Below are positions 17,791-25,628 of a stretch of 64,000 nucleotides of DNA, in pieces. The notes under the pieces are model-generated. The model saw only the letters and a list, made by a program, of their open reading frames with translations, was not told the origin of the DNA and ran no database searches. Positions within the stretch are counted from its first letter, which is position 1, and every line of letters starts with the position of its first letter. Origin of the DNA: JAJDTQ01 sp963422385 (GTDB lineage: Bacteria > Desulfobacterota > Binatia > UBA9968 > JAJDTQ01); NCBI GenBank assembly GCA_963422385.1, contig OY729432.1, forward strand, positions 682,001-746,000. Reading direction: 5' to 3'. The translations under genes were made by a program, and so were the position numbers.

Positions 17791-18176
17791 GTGATGAACG
17801 GTGCCGCCTATGGAAGCAGCTTCCGCGACCGGGGCGATGACCGGGTTGACGAGGGAATCTCCGGGGTCGACCGGTCGATTCATACCGACAAGGCCGTCTT
17901 CAAGGTCGAGATCAAGCGCATCTTCGAGGGCGGATGGGTTTTCCTCCGCCACGAAAGTCAGGTGGAGAGGCTGGACGGCTATTTCGCGACGGAATCGGCC
18001 GCCAGCCGGTTTTCGTGACGCGCCAGAAGGACGGATCGCCTGGCTGCTTCATCGACGCCTGTTCCCATCGGGGCGCATTGCTGAATCCATTCAGGCAGGG
18101 GAATGCGCGTGCGCTCATCTGCCGTTTCCCACGGCTGGGCGTACCATCTCGGCGGACGCTGCATTCGGATCTGATC
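17791..18176 (+). pseudogene. Rieske aromatic-ring-hydroxylating oxygenase alpha subunit, frameshifted N-terminal remnant
   Basis: Three reading frames together spell the start of a Rieske oxygenase large subunit. Frame one gives VDRSIHTDKAVFKVEIKRIF and GGWVFLRHESQV. From about 17988 a second frame gives IGRQPVFVTRQKDG and CFIDACSHRGALL. From about 18126 a third frame gives HGWAYHLGGRCIRI. CSHRG and the C-x-FHGW half are the two [2Fe-2S] ligand pairs. At least two frameshifts and loss of the catalytic domain make it non-functional. Frame reconstruction is direct from the DNA; the family call is from known motifs. Confidence 0.75.
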
Positions 18177-18326
18177 GGCAACGTGCTGGTGGAGAGCGCG
18201 GAAGGAGACGTGATCGAGGCGACCGCCAACTGCATCGTACATATTCTGCGGCGGCTGCCGGTCCGGACGCGCCCATCTTTGCGAGAACACCCGCTGCACG
18301 GGCATCGACATCGACGGTGCGTTCGC

Positions 18327-18450
18327 CGTTTCTACAGCATGTCCGCCCAGATCCGCCTGGAGCGCAACGCTTGCTACGACATCATCGAGGGAACTCGGAA
18401 AGGTGGCTTGGATATCACCGATTGCGTTGCCCGGGCTTTGCCGTGGTTCT
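18327..18450 (+). pseudogene. Fic-family protein C-terminal fragment
   Basis: About 30 codons read RFYSMSAQIRLERNACYD followed by IIEGT and KGGLDITD. This resembles the segment near the C-terminus of DUF4172-type Fic proteins, where AQI..ER..YYD.LE.TQKG.LDIT is common. No Fic core motif (HPFxxGNGR) is present, and the match ends abruptly as it runs over the 3' end of the opposite-strand gene. It looks like a scar of an eroded or replaced gene. Family recognition is from memory of the pattern and needs a profile search. Confidence 0.5.
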
Positions 18451-19480
18451 CCAAGTGGTGTATCACAGCCATTGTGGAGACGTTTCGCTCAGCGGCGATC
18501 TCGTCAACGCCCATGCCCGCCTCCTGCATTTGTGTAACAATGTCAGCCGGAGCGAGCATCTCCGCCGCGAACGCGCGGCCGACGGCTTGGCGATAGGAAT
18601 ATGTGTCGTTAACCGGCGCGCGACCGTGAGACCGGTATACGAGATAGTCTCCAATCGCGCGCATGGTTGCAAAATTCAAGGAACTTGTGTGCCCAGGGCC
18701 TGCAACCACAACTCGGGGATACTCCCACGCACCATTCACCTCTGCCCGCAAGCCATTGGCACGATTGGAGCAGATCTTGAACTGACTTGCTCCAAAGAGA
18801 CTGGCTATCTCGGACGGATCCCGCAAGGACTGTGTAGCCGCAAGATCGATCTGCTCACGGCATGCCGCCGCAGCCAGATAACCCACATCCCAAGGTCGTT
18901 CTTCGCCCACGTTGGCTTCGAGGCGCTCACGAACAGCGGGGACAATACCCGGTAAATCCGGGAGCACAGCACGATCGCCCAGCGTGGCTTCTGACTCAAC
19001 CACCCACTTGAGCGCTTCTCGGATTCGGTCAAGCGCACACCCCGCAAGAAACTCTGGCAATGCGTCGTCCGCAAACGGCTTCGCAGACATCTCGACAAGA
19101 GTGGCCTCTTCATCCGCGCAAAGATAGGGATCGACCCCAAGAGCACCAGCGGCTTCACAAAACGCCAATTCGTCGGGGTCCTCCTGACACTCTACGATGG
19201 CGTCCCATCGAGCCTGCAACCAACTGTTTTTTACCTTCCCCTCGGAGAGTCTCTCCAATACAGATTCGATAAATGCACTCATGTCCCTCTCGAACGCACT
19301 GATGGGAATCCGCTCGCTACACCGGGCCGTGAAGTTGACTGGTGGGTTGCCATATTCGAAAGGCTCGGCCGTGATGTTGACGAAGCGGCCGTCTGGTTTC
19401 AACTGAATATCCGGCAACGCAAAACCCTCACGAAAGCTACGTAACCGAAAAGTCTGATACGACCGGCAATCAACGATCAC
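18374..19480 (-). CDS. ImmA/IrrE-like protein lacking the HExxH motif
   Basis: 368 residues, AT-richer than its surroundings. The C-terminal third resembles ImmA/IrrE metallopeptidases: a helix SLNFATMRAIGDYLVY followed by SYRQAVGRAFAAEMLAPADI, then a short helix-turn-helix-like tail VDEIAAERNVSTMAVIHHL. Where active members have HExxH, this protein has RAIGD, so both His ligands and the Glu are missing. The N-terminal ~230 residues are unfamiliar. The start overlaps the stop of the 67-residue ORF by 4 bases. It may be a pseudo-enzyme sensor or antitoxin-like partner, or a decaying gene; the fold assignment is moderate. Confidence 0.5.
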   Translation of the reverse strand: MIVDCRSYQTFRLRSFREGFALPDIQLKPDGRFVNITAEPFEYGNPPVNFTARCSERIPISAFERDMSAFIESVLERLSEGKVKNSWLQARWDAIVECQEDPDELAFCEAAGALGVDPYLCADEEATLVEMSAKPFADDALPEFLAGCALDRIREALKWVVESEATLGDRAVLPDLPGIVPAVRERLEANVGEERPWDVGYLAAAACREQIDLAATQSLRDPSEIASLFGASQFKICSNRANGLRAEVNGAWEYPRVVVAGPGHTSSLNFATMRAIGDYLVYRSHGRAPVNDTYSYRQAVGRAFAAEMLAPADIVTQMQEAGMGVDEIAAERNVSTMAVIHHLENHGKARATQSVISKPPFRVPSMMS

Positions 19481-19680
19481 CAGTTGCGCGCGATTCCCTC
19501 CGCAGGCGGATAGGCCGGCATGACAACACGGTTATGAGCACGATTGGTACGGTTATCGACGAAACGACTAACCGGCCGCTCCCCCACGAAGATCTCAAGA
19601 AAGCAGTCTGTTGCCCGCAATTCGGCCGACTCGTTTATTCCACCTTCCAGCCACTCAGCCGAAAATCTCACACCATTCAT
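19477..19680 (-). CDS. Small protein upstream of the ImmA-like gene (possible split N-terminus)
   Basis: 67 residues starting MNGVRFSAEWLEGGINES, rich in acidic residues and with no recognised domain. The stop codon TGA follows ...GIARNW and overlaps the ATG of the downstream gene. Reading on through the TGA in the same frame gives SLIAGRIRLFGY before a frame change would be needed to join the downstream protein. It may therefore be the original N-terminus of that protein, cut off by a nonsense change plus a frameshift. Alternatively it is a separate subunit in a coupled operon. It overlaps the 114-residue ORF by 26 bases. Confidence 0.45.
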   Translation of the reverse strand: MNGVRFSAEWLEGGINESAELRATDCFLEIFVGERPVSRFVDNRTNRAHNRVVMPAYPPAEGIARNW

Positions 19681-19999
19681 CCTCTTCTATCGGCCATCCC
19701 TTGTATTGGCCTTTGGGATTTGAGCCAGCGCCCTGATTTGTCGGAAACCCGTACCGGAATTGGCCATCTTTGTCACGATGCCAAATTTTCCTTGGGAAAC
19801 CGTTGCGCCAATCCTTGTAGTCGAACTGGCGATTCGTAATCGCGTTGCGCACCCACTCTGTCGCACGGACACGATCCTTTCCGGTGACCAGCGGACAGAT
19901 CGTAGCCACCTCTGGCGGGCGCCTTCGTGGCTGAGGAACGCCGAGCCAGGAGCGCTGGTCCTTGTGCTCTCGGCTGCCGATATACTGTACTCGCACCAA
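19655..19999 (-). CDS. Hypothetical protein, first ORF of three-gene cassette
   Basis: 114 residues, MVRVQYIGSREHKDQRSW at the start, rich in Trp, Arg, Lys and Asp, no signal peptide or membrane segment. The central stretch WVRNAITNRQFDYKDWRNGF and the end GWPIEEDEWCEIFG look globular. I do not recognise the family. It overlaps the next ORF by 26 bases, so the three genes are probably one operon. Base composition is lower in GC than the flanking genes, suggesting acquisition by transfer. Confidence 0.45.
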   Translation of the reverse strand: MVRVQYIGSREHKDQRSWLGVPQPRRRPPEVATICPLVTGKDRVRATEWVRNAITNRQFDYKDWRNGFPRKIWHRDKDGQFRYGFPTNQGAGSNPKGQYKGWPIEEDEWCEIFG

Positions 20000-20081
20000 G
20001 CAGCGAGTGAGGGTAAGTCGTCAGGGATTTGAGCTACTCGCCAACGGCGTGGACGCCTCGGCCCCATGTCAACCACCTCGG

Positions 20082-21203
20082 TCACTGGAGCGTCCGCAGC
20101 TCCGGATACACCTCCGTGGCGAACAGCTCCATGCTGCGCCGGGTTTCCTCATGAGTGAGGAAGCCGGCCTGGTTCATCATCAGCAGGTGGCCGACGCCGC
20201 AGCGGTCGTGCAGGTACTTGACCTTCTCGATCACCTTCTTCGGGGTGCCGGCGATGATAACGCCCTGCTCGATGAGTGACTCGTAGCTGCGGTTGTAGCG
20301 CGCGTTGCCCTTGGGATCGAAGAACCGCGTAAGGCCCTGGGGCGGCACGAAGCCCGGCGGGGCGAAGAATCCCACCGGCCGTCGCTTGTTGAGGTACCAG
20401 AGCAGCTTGCGCCCGCCCTCTTCCGCCTTCTTGTCGGTCTCACCGGTGAAGGTCAGGGCGCAGTAGGCGAACCTGTCGGTGCCCGGCTCGGGGTAGTTCA
20501 TCTCCCGGCAACGTTCCCGATAGGCGCCGAAGATCGCGTCGGTCTGATCGTAGGACGCCAGCACGGTGGCCAAGGTGTAGTGGTGGTCCGCGACCCAGGG
20601 CACCGCCGCCGGATTGCTGCCGGTGATCCAGATGGGGGGATGGGGCTGCTGGTACGGCCGCGGCCACGGGTTGACGTAACGGAAGTGGTAGTGCTTGCCC
20701 TCCCAGTTGAACACGTCCTGGGTCTTCCACGCCTTGATGATCAGGTCATGGGCCTCCTGCATCCGTTCCCGGGTGTCGGACGGGTTGGTGTTGGCCGGAT
20801 GGATCTCGGTTCCCACGCCCCGGACGAACCCCGCGATGAGGCGCCCGCCCGACATGACGTCCAGCATGGCCGCGTCCTCCGCCACCTGGATGGGGTTGCG
20901 GTGCGCCAGCGGGAAGCCCAGGCACAGGATTTTGGCGCGCTTGGTGCGGCGCACCAGGGTGGCAGCGGTGATGGACACGTTGGCCGCCAGGCAGGTGGCG
21001 GTGGCGTGGTGCTCGTTGAGCATGATCTCAAGGCCCAGCTCGTCGGCGTACTCGTACTCGTCGAGGTAGCGGTTGTAGAGATCGTGGGTGATCTTGGGGT
21101 CGCAGTAGCGGCTGGGCAGGGTCACGCGCATGGCCCCATGCCGTTCCTCCACGTCTTCCGGCAGAAAAGGATACGGCATTTCGGTGAAATGATAGGCCAG
21201 CAT
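20082..21203 (-). CDS. LLM-class flavin-dependent monooxygenase
   Basis: 373-residue bacterial-luciferase-like TIM-barrel protein, probably using reduced FMN or F420. Typical segments: LGLEIMLNEHHATATCLAA, LGFPLAHRNPIQVAEDAAMLD and SGGRLIAGFVRGVG, then PHPPIWITGSNPA. The ATG at 21203 has a strong AGGAGGAGG ribosome site; the longer open frame to 21533 is not supported. It is followed on the same strand upstream by two alpha/beta hydrolases, suggesting a pathway for oxidative breakdown of an organic compound. Substrate unknown. Confidence 0.88.
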   Translation of the reverse strand: MLAYHFTEMPYPFLPEDVEERHGAMRVTLPSRYCDPKITHDLYNRYLDEYEYADELGLEIMLNEHHATATCLAANVSITAATLVRRTKRAKILCLGFPLAHRNPIQVAEDAAMLDVMSGGRLIAGFVRGVGTEIHPANTNPSDTRERMQEAHDLIIKAWKTQDVFNWEGKHYHFRYVNPWPRPYQQPHPPIWITGSNPAAVPWVADHHYTLATVLASYDQTDAIFGAYRERCREMNYPEPGTDRFAYCALTFTGETDKKAEEGGRKLLWYLNKRRPVGFFAPPGFVPPQGLTRFFDPKGNARYNRSYESLIEQGVIIAGTPKKVIEKVKYLHDRCGVGHLLMMNQAGFLTHEETRRSMELFATEVYPELRTLQ

Positions 21204-21237
21204 TTCCCGGTCCTCCTCCTGTTCAATTGCGGTCGCG

Positions 21238-22029
21238 CTACTTTTCCAGGAACTCCGTGACCGCCTTCGCCAGGGCCTCCGGCTGCTCCCATTGCGGGTA
21301 GTGGCCCGCGCCTGGTATCGCCGTGAAACCCGCGCCCGGAATGGCCTGCTGGAGCGCCCGACCGTAGTCCGGCGACACCACCCGGTCGCTTTCGCCCCAG
21401 AACACGTGGGCGGGGACCCGCACCCGGGACAACCTCCGCAAGAGCTTGGGATCGTACATGAAAGGACGCCACCCGAATTTGAGCACCGACTGGCGGTTAC
21501 GCAACAGCGTGAGCAACTCCTCGTCGACCACACCTTCCATGCCCGGCCATTTCAGCGCCTTGGCGGCCCCGGGGTCGTGCCACGCCAGCTCGGCAACCTC
21601 CCGGGCAGTGTACAGGTAGACGTCCTGCACGTCGCGCACGGTGGGGCCGGAAATCTTCACGCCCACCGAGTCGATCAACGCCAGACGCCGGATATGCTGC
21701 TGCGATCGCACCGCCATCTCCGCCGCCACCCATCCGCCGAACCCGTGGCCGATGACGTCCACGGGACCCGCATCCAAGCCCTCCAGCAGGTCGAGCCCCA
21801 GGAACGCGAGGTCTTCCATGTCTTCGATCCAATCGGGCAGCTCCGACTGGTTCACCCCGGGCAGGGACGGGACCACCGCCCGGAAACGCTCGGCCATGGA
21901 GTCGTCGAAAGGCGGCGCCTGCGTGTCGAGCTGGTCTCCGTAGAAAATCACCAGCGGTTTTCCATCCCCATGTCGGCGGACTCCAAGCTTCACCCCGCCG
22001 ACTTCCACCGTCTCCGAGTGCCACGTCAT
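21238..22029 (-). CDS. Alpha/beta hydrolase fold protein with Gly in the nucleophile position
   Basis: 263 residues starting MTWHSETVEVGGVKL. The fold is clear: DVIGHGFGGWVAAEMA is the nucleophile elbow, VPAHVFWGESDRVVSPDYG the acid region, and GAGHYPQWEQPEALA holds the catalytic His. The elbow reads G-H-G-F-G instead of G-x-S-x-G: the nucleophile codon is GGG, so the protein probably does not act as a serine hydrolase. The ATG at 22029 overlaps the stop of the upstream hydrolase as ATGA, so the two are coupled. Confidence 0.85.
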   Translation of the reverse strand: MTWHSETVEVGGVKLGVRRHGDGKPLVIFYGDQLDTQAPPFDDSMAERFRAVVPSLPGVNQSELPDWIEDMEDLAFLGLDLLEGLDAGPVDVIGHGFGGWVAAEMAVRSQQHIRRLALIDSVGVKISGPTVRDVQDVYLYTAREVAELAWHDPGAAKALKWPGMEGVVDEELLTLLRNRQSVLKFGWRPFMYDPKLLRRLSRVRVPAHVFWGESDRVVSPDYGRALQQAIPGAGFTAIPGAGHYPQWEQPEALAKAVTEFLEK

Positions 22030-22904
22030 GGCTGCGGTTCCTTCTCCGAGTGCCGCGTGATGAAATCGATGGCCAATGCGTTGAACTCGTCCGGATGCTC
22101 GGCGTGCGAACAGTGCCGTGACTGGTCGAAGACCTTCACCTCCGATCCCGGTATCTCGCCCTGGAGATCGGTCGCGTAGGTCGGGAACCGCAATGGGTCC
22201 TGGGCGCCCGCCACGATCAACACCGGACAGCGGATCCTGCCGTAGTCGGGCCGCACCGGACGGAAGCCCCGGGCCTGCCCCTGAGGCGCCAGGCGAGCGG
22301 CCGCGCAGGCCTCCCACACCCCCGGTTCCACGCTGGCGCGCCAGCGCTCCTCCACCACGTCGTCGGCCCGCCACCGCTCGTGGTAGAAGCAGGCGCGCAG
22401 GATCTCGCGCATCTGCTCCCGGTCGCCGGTGTAGCCGGTGAGCACCTCGCGCGTATCGTTGTCCGGCGCCTTGCCGCCGCCGCTCACGGCGATCACCGAG
22501 GCCACGTCGAAACGCGTGTCCACGGCCATCTGAAGACAGAATCCGCCGCCGAAGGAATTGCCGATGAGATGCACCGGCCCGAGACACAGGGTTTTGAGGA
22601 ACCCGTCGACGTGCTTGAGCCGGAACCCCAGCGGATCACTGAAGCTGTAGACAAGATCGGTACGCCCGAAGCCGGCCAGATCCGGCGCGTAGACGTGGAA
22701 GTGTTCCCCGAGCTGAGCGATGTTGTAGCGCCAACTGAACTCGGCCCGGCCGCCGAACTCGCCGCTGTGGATCAGCAATACCGTGGGGCGGCGGCCGACC
22801 CCCGCCTCGAGGTAATGGGTACGGATCTGGCCCACCTGCACATAGTGACGGCTCACGCCTTGCGGGAGATTGCTCACGGACCCCTGCGTAGCCCAAAGCC
22901 CCAT
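22026..22904 (-). CDS. Alpha/beta hydrolase (intact Ser nucleophile)
   Basis: About 292 residues from ATG 22904 (MGLWATQGSVSNLPQG). The oxyanion region is VLLIHSGEFGGRAEFSW, the nucleophile elbow GNSFGGGFCLQM retains Ser, and DQSRHCSHAEHPDEF has the catalytic His. It resembles meta-cleavage-product hydrolases and related C-C or ester hydrolases. The frame extends to 23036, but that part reads a dispersed repeat (IRHSRESGNPG), so I exclude it. It is translationally coupled to the Gly-elbow paralogue, with which it may form a heteromer. Confidence 0.85.
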   Translation of the reverse strand: MGLWATQGSVSNLPQGVSRHYVQVGQIRTHYLEAGVGRRPTVLLIHSGEFGGRAEFSWRYNIAQLGEHFHVYAPDLAGFGRTDLVYSFSDPLGFRLKHVDGFLKTLCLGPVHLIGNSFGGGFCLQMAVDTRFDVASVIAVSGGGKAPDNDTREVLTGYTGDREQMREILRACFYHERWRADDVVEERWRASVEPGVWEACAAARLAPQGQARGFRPVRPDYGRIRCPVLIVAGAQDPLRFPTYATDLQGEIPGSEVKVFDQSRHCSHAEHPDEFNALAIDFITRHSEKEPQP

Positions 22905-22943
22905 ACCTGTCAAATCGAACGCGGGCGCCCTCTCCCCCTCCAT

Positions 22944-22973
22944 CCCTGGATTCCCGCTTTCGCGGGAATGGCG
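22944..22973. repeat. Dispersed palindromic repeat, TGGATTCCCGCTTTCGCGGG type
   Basis: Nearly identical to the copy at 3946-3975, located just upstream of the hydrolase start. Confidence 0.8.
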
Positions 22974-23216
22974 GATGCGGGGCTCGGCGCCACGTTCGCA
23001 CCAATGACGGATTCGCGCATTCCGGGCTATTTTCAAGCAGATGGCGAGTTTGGGGGTTGGTTACCCGTTTCGTGCCAAAGCGGCGGACAGAGGCACGGAA
23101 TCGCCCGGCGGTTCGGACTCGCGGGCCGTTCCAGTATATGTTAGGATCTGTTCCTGTACCGCGTGGGACAGAAATCAGCGCGAGACAGAAATCGGTTTGG
23201 AACGCAGGGAGGCCGT

Positions 23217-24014
23217 ATGCACTGGGGTATGGAAAACAGACTGGCGCGCATCATCAAACCGGACGATGGGCGTTGCGTGATGCTGGCCGTGGATCACGGC
23301 TACTTCCTGGGGCCGACGAGCGGTCTGGAGCAACCACGGGAGACCATCGAGCCGCTGCTGCCCCACGCCGACGCCATCATGCTCACCCGCGGCTTGCTGC
23401 GAAACGCGGTGGACGCCCACATGCAGGCGCCGGTGGTGTTGCGCGTGTCCGGGGGCACCAGCATCCTGAAGGAGCTCTCCAACGAGGACGTCACCGTGTC
23501 CATCGAGGACGCCATCCGGCTCAACGTCTCGGCCATGGCACTATCGATCTTTGTGGGATCCGAGTTCGAGAAGGAGACGCTGGTCAGCCTGGCCAAGCTG
23601 GTGGACGAGGGCGAGAGGTACGGTATTCCCGTGCTCGCCGTTACCGCCGTGGGCAAGGACATGGCCCGGGACGAACGCTATCTGGGGCTGGCCTGCCGCA
23701 TCGCCGCCGAGCTCGGCGCCCACGTGGTCAAGACCTACTACTGCGAGAACTTCGAGAACGTGGTCAACAGTTGCCCGATTCCGGTGATCGTGGCCGGCGG
23801 CAAGAAGACCCCGGAGATGGAGGCCCTGGAGCTCACCCGCAACGCCGTGGACCACGGCGCGGTGGGTGTCGACATGGGCAGGAACATTTTCCAGTCCGAC
23901 AGTCCCACTGGGATGATCCAGGCCGTGCGGGCCATCGTTCACGGCGGCGCTTCCACCGAGGAAGCCTACCGGATCTACGAGTCGGCGAAGCCGGCGGAAC
24001 GGGCGGCGGGCTAA
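23217..24014 (+). CDS. LsrF/DhnA-type class I aldolase
   Basis: 265-residue TIM-barrel aldolase. MLAVDHGYFLGPTSGLEQP and MLTRGLLRN are typical of LsrF-like proteins; the Schiff-base lysine is probably in HVVKTYYCENFENVV; IVAGGKK and GVDMGRNIFQ form the phosphate site. LsrF cleaves or thiolyses phosphorylated autoinducer-2; other members are fructose-bisphosphate or ADH-synthase-like. No lsr genes are nearby, so a catabolic aldolase acting with the adjacent dehydrogenase is as likely. ATG 23217 follows AGGGAGG. Confidence 0.82.
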   Translation: MHWGMENRLARIIKPDDGRCVMLAVDHGYFLGPTSGLEQPRETIEPLLPHADAIMLTRGLLRNAVDAHMQAPVVLRVSGGTSILKELSNEDVTVSIEDAIRLNVSAMALSIFVGSEFEKETLVSLAKLVDEGERYGIPVLAVTAVGKDMARDERYLGLACRIAAELGAHVVKTYYCENFENVVNSCPIPVIVAGGKKTPEMEALELTRNAVDHGAVGVDMGRNIFQSDSPTGMIQAVRAIVHGGASTEEAYRIYESAKPAERAAG

Positions 24015-24031
24015 CCGGCATCCCTTCGAAC

Positions 24032-24084
24032 CCGTCATTCCGGCGAAAGCCGGCCCCGTACTTGGTACGGGGCCGTAATCCAGG
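24032..24084. repeat. Compound palindromic repeat (TTCCGGCGAAAGCCGG plus hairpin)
   Basis: A TTCCGGCGAAAGCCGG palindrome is followed by a hairpin CCCCGTACTTGGTACGGGG and the TAATCCAGGG end of the same repeat type, in inverted orientation to the copies at 3946 and 22944. It lies between two plus-strand genes and could also act as a transcript-stabilising or terminating hairpin. Confidence 0.7.
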
Positions 24085-24165
24085 GGAGAAGGGGGTGCGG
24101 GTTTACCGGAACCCTTCTTCATCACTGAGTCCCGTTGAGATGCTGCCAGCCTTCAGGAACGGGCC

Positions 24166-25194
24166 ATGCGCGTAGCCGTGTATTACAGCAACGACGATGT
24201 TCGGTTGGAGGAGCTTCCGGTTCCCAAGCCGGGTCCCGGGGAGTTGCTGCTCCGGGTCCGGGCCAGCGGCATCTGCGGCACCGACGTGATGGAATGGTAC
24301 CGGCGCAGGCAGGCGCCGGTGGTGCTCGGGCACGAGGTCACCGGCGAGGTGGCGGCGGTGGGCTCCGACGTAACGGGTTTCGCGCCTGGCGACCGCATCG
24401 TCACCACCCACCACGTGCCGTGCAACGACTGTTACCACTGCCGCTCGGGCCACGCCTCGGTGTGTCAACTCATGCGGCAGACGCACTTCGACCCCGGAGG
24501 TTTCGCCGAGTACCTGCGGCTGCCCAAGATCAACGTGGATTCCGGCACCTTCCTCCTTCCCGACTCGCTTTCCTTCGTGCAGGGCTCCTTCGTCGAGCCG
24601 CTGGGTTGCGTCGTGCGGGCGCAGAGCCACGCCCGCGCGCCGATGCAGGAGAACGTGCTGGTCATCGGCGCCGGCATCGCCGGCCTGCTGCACGTCCAAC
24701 TGGCCCGAAGCCGCGGCGTCAAGACCCTGGCGGCCACGGACATCAACGCGGAACGCCTGCGCTTGGCCCGGTCCCTGGGCGCGAACCACACGTTCCACGC
24801 GACGGACGACGTGCCTGCGCGTCTGCGGGAAGCCTGCGGCGGTCGGCTGGCGGATCTCGTGATCGTGTGCACCGAAGCGGATCCGGCGATTCGGCAGGCG
24901 TTCCAGAGCGTCGAGCGCGGCGGCAGGCTGCTGTTCTTCGCCTCCCCTCCCGAGGGGCACGAAGTGCCCGTCCCGCTATACGGGATGTGGCGCGACGAGA
25001 TCGGCCTCGTGACCTCGTATGGCGCGAGCCCGCAGGATATGCGGGATGCGGTGGATCTTTTGGCGAGCGGCAAGATCGGCGTGGATGCGCTCGTCACCCA
25101 CCGCCTCACGCTTGCCGAGACGGGAAAAGGCTTTCAACTCGTAGCCAACGCTCAGGATTCGCTCAAGGTCATCATCGAGCCGCAGAGAGCCTGA
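24166..25194 (+). CDS. Zinc-dependent medium-chain dehydrogenase
   Basis: 342 residues of the sorbitol/threonine dehydrogenase type. The catalytic zinc residues are in GICGTDVMEW and LGHEVTGEV; the structural zinc cluster is CNDCYHCRSGHASVC; the NAD(P)-binding Rossmann motif is VIGAGIAGLLHVQLA. It oxidises a polyol or secondary alcohol. It follows the aldolase on the same strand, so both may act on one sugar-like substrate. Exact substrate unknown. Confidence 0.88.
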   Translation: MRVAVYYSNDDVRLEELPVPKPGPGELLLRVRASGICGTDVMEWYRRRQAPVVLGHEVTGEVAAVGSDVTGFAPGDRIVTTHHVPCNDCYHCRSGHASVCQLMRQTHFDPGGFAEYLRLPKINVDSGTFLLPDSLSFVQGSFVEPLGCVVRAQSHARAPMQENVLVIGAGIAGLLHVQLARSRGVKTLAATDINAERLRLARSLGANHTFHATDDVPARLREACGGRLADLVIVCTEADPAIRQAFQSVERGGRLLFFASPPEGHEVPVPLYGMWRDEIGLVTSYGASPQDMRDAVDLLASGKIGVDALVTHRLTLAETGKGFQLVANAQDSLKVIIEPQRA

Positions 25195-25256
25195 CCCGAT
25201 GCACCTCAATCCGTCGCCATATCACCGGCGTGATATCCGGAAGTCTATTCTGGACT

Positions 25257-25286
25257 GACGGGCCGTTTTATGCTTCATGGCCCGTC
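25257..25286. terminator. Hairpin between convergent dehydrogenase and rpoZ
   Basis: GACGGGCC (25257-25264) pairs with GGCCCGTC (25279-25286) around a 14-base loop, between the ends of convergent genes. There is no U-run on either strand, so termination is only suggested by position. Confidence 0.35.
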
Positions 25287-25342
25287 CTTGCCCCTGATCG
25301 GGCAAAAGACCAAGGGTCGGCTCTACTCCAAACTCCGGCGGC

Positions 25343-25549
25343 TCACTCGGTTTCGGCGACTTCGGGCCGCGCTTCCCTGACCTTGCCCGCGGCCACCTCC
25401 CGCAGGGCCACGACGATCTCCCGGTTGTCGGAGTCCACCAGCGGCTTGGCGCCTTTGAGGAGCTGCTTGGTGCGCTGGGAAGCGAGCATCACCAGCTTGA
25501 AGCGGTTGGAAACTTCGTTGAGACAATCTTCGACGGTAATTCGTGCCAC
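25343..25549 (-). CDS. rpoZ: RNA polymerase omega subunit
   Basis: 68 residues, MARITVEDCLNEVSNRFKLV at the start followed by LASQRTKQLLKGA and VALREVAAGKV. This is the standard omega sequence; it helps beta-prime fold and assemble. Although small, the pattern is unambiguous. It lies downstream of bioB, without the gmk neighbour seen in many genomes. Confidence 0.93.
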   Translation of the reverse strand: MARITVEDCLNEVSNRFKLVMLASQRTKQLLKGAKPLVDSDNREIVVALREVAAGKVREARPEVAETE

Positions 25550-25628
25550 GGCACATTCTCCCGATTTGTGAACGTCGGCGGGCCTTGCGGACGGCGAAAG
25601 TTCCTGTGCGCCCGAATCCGGCTGACCG

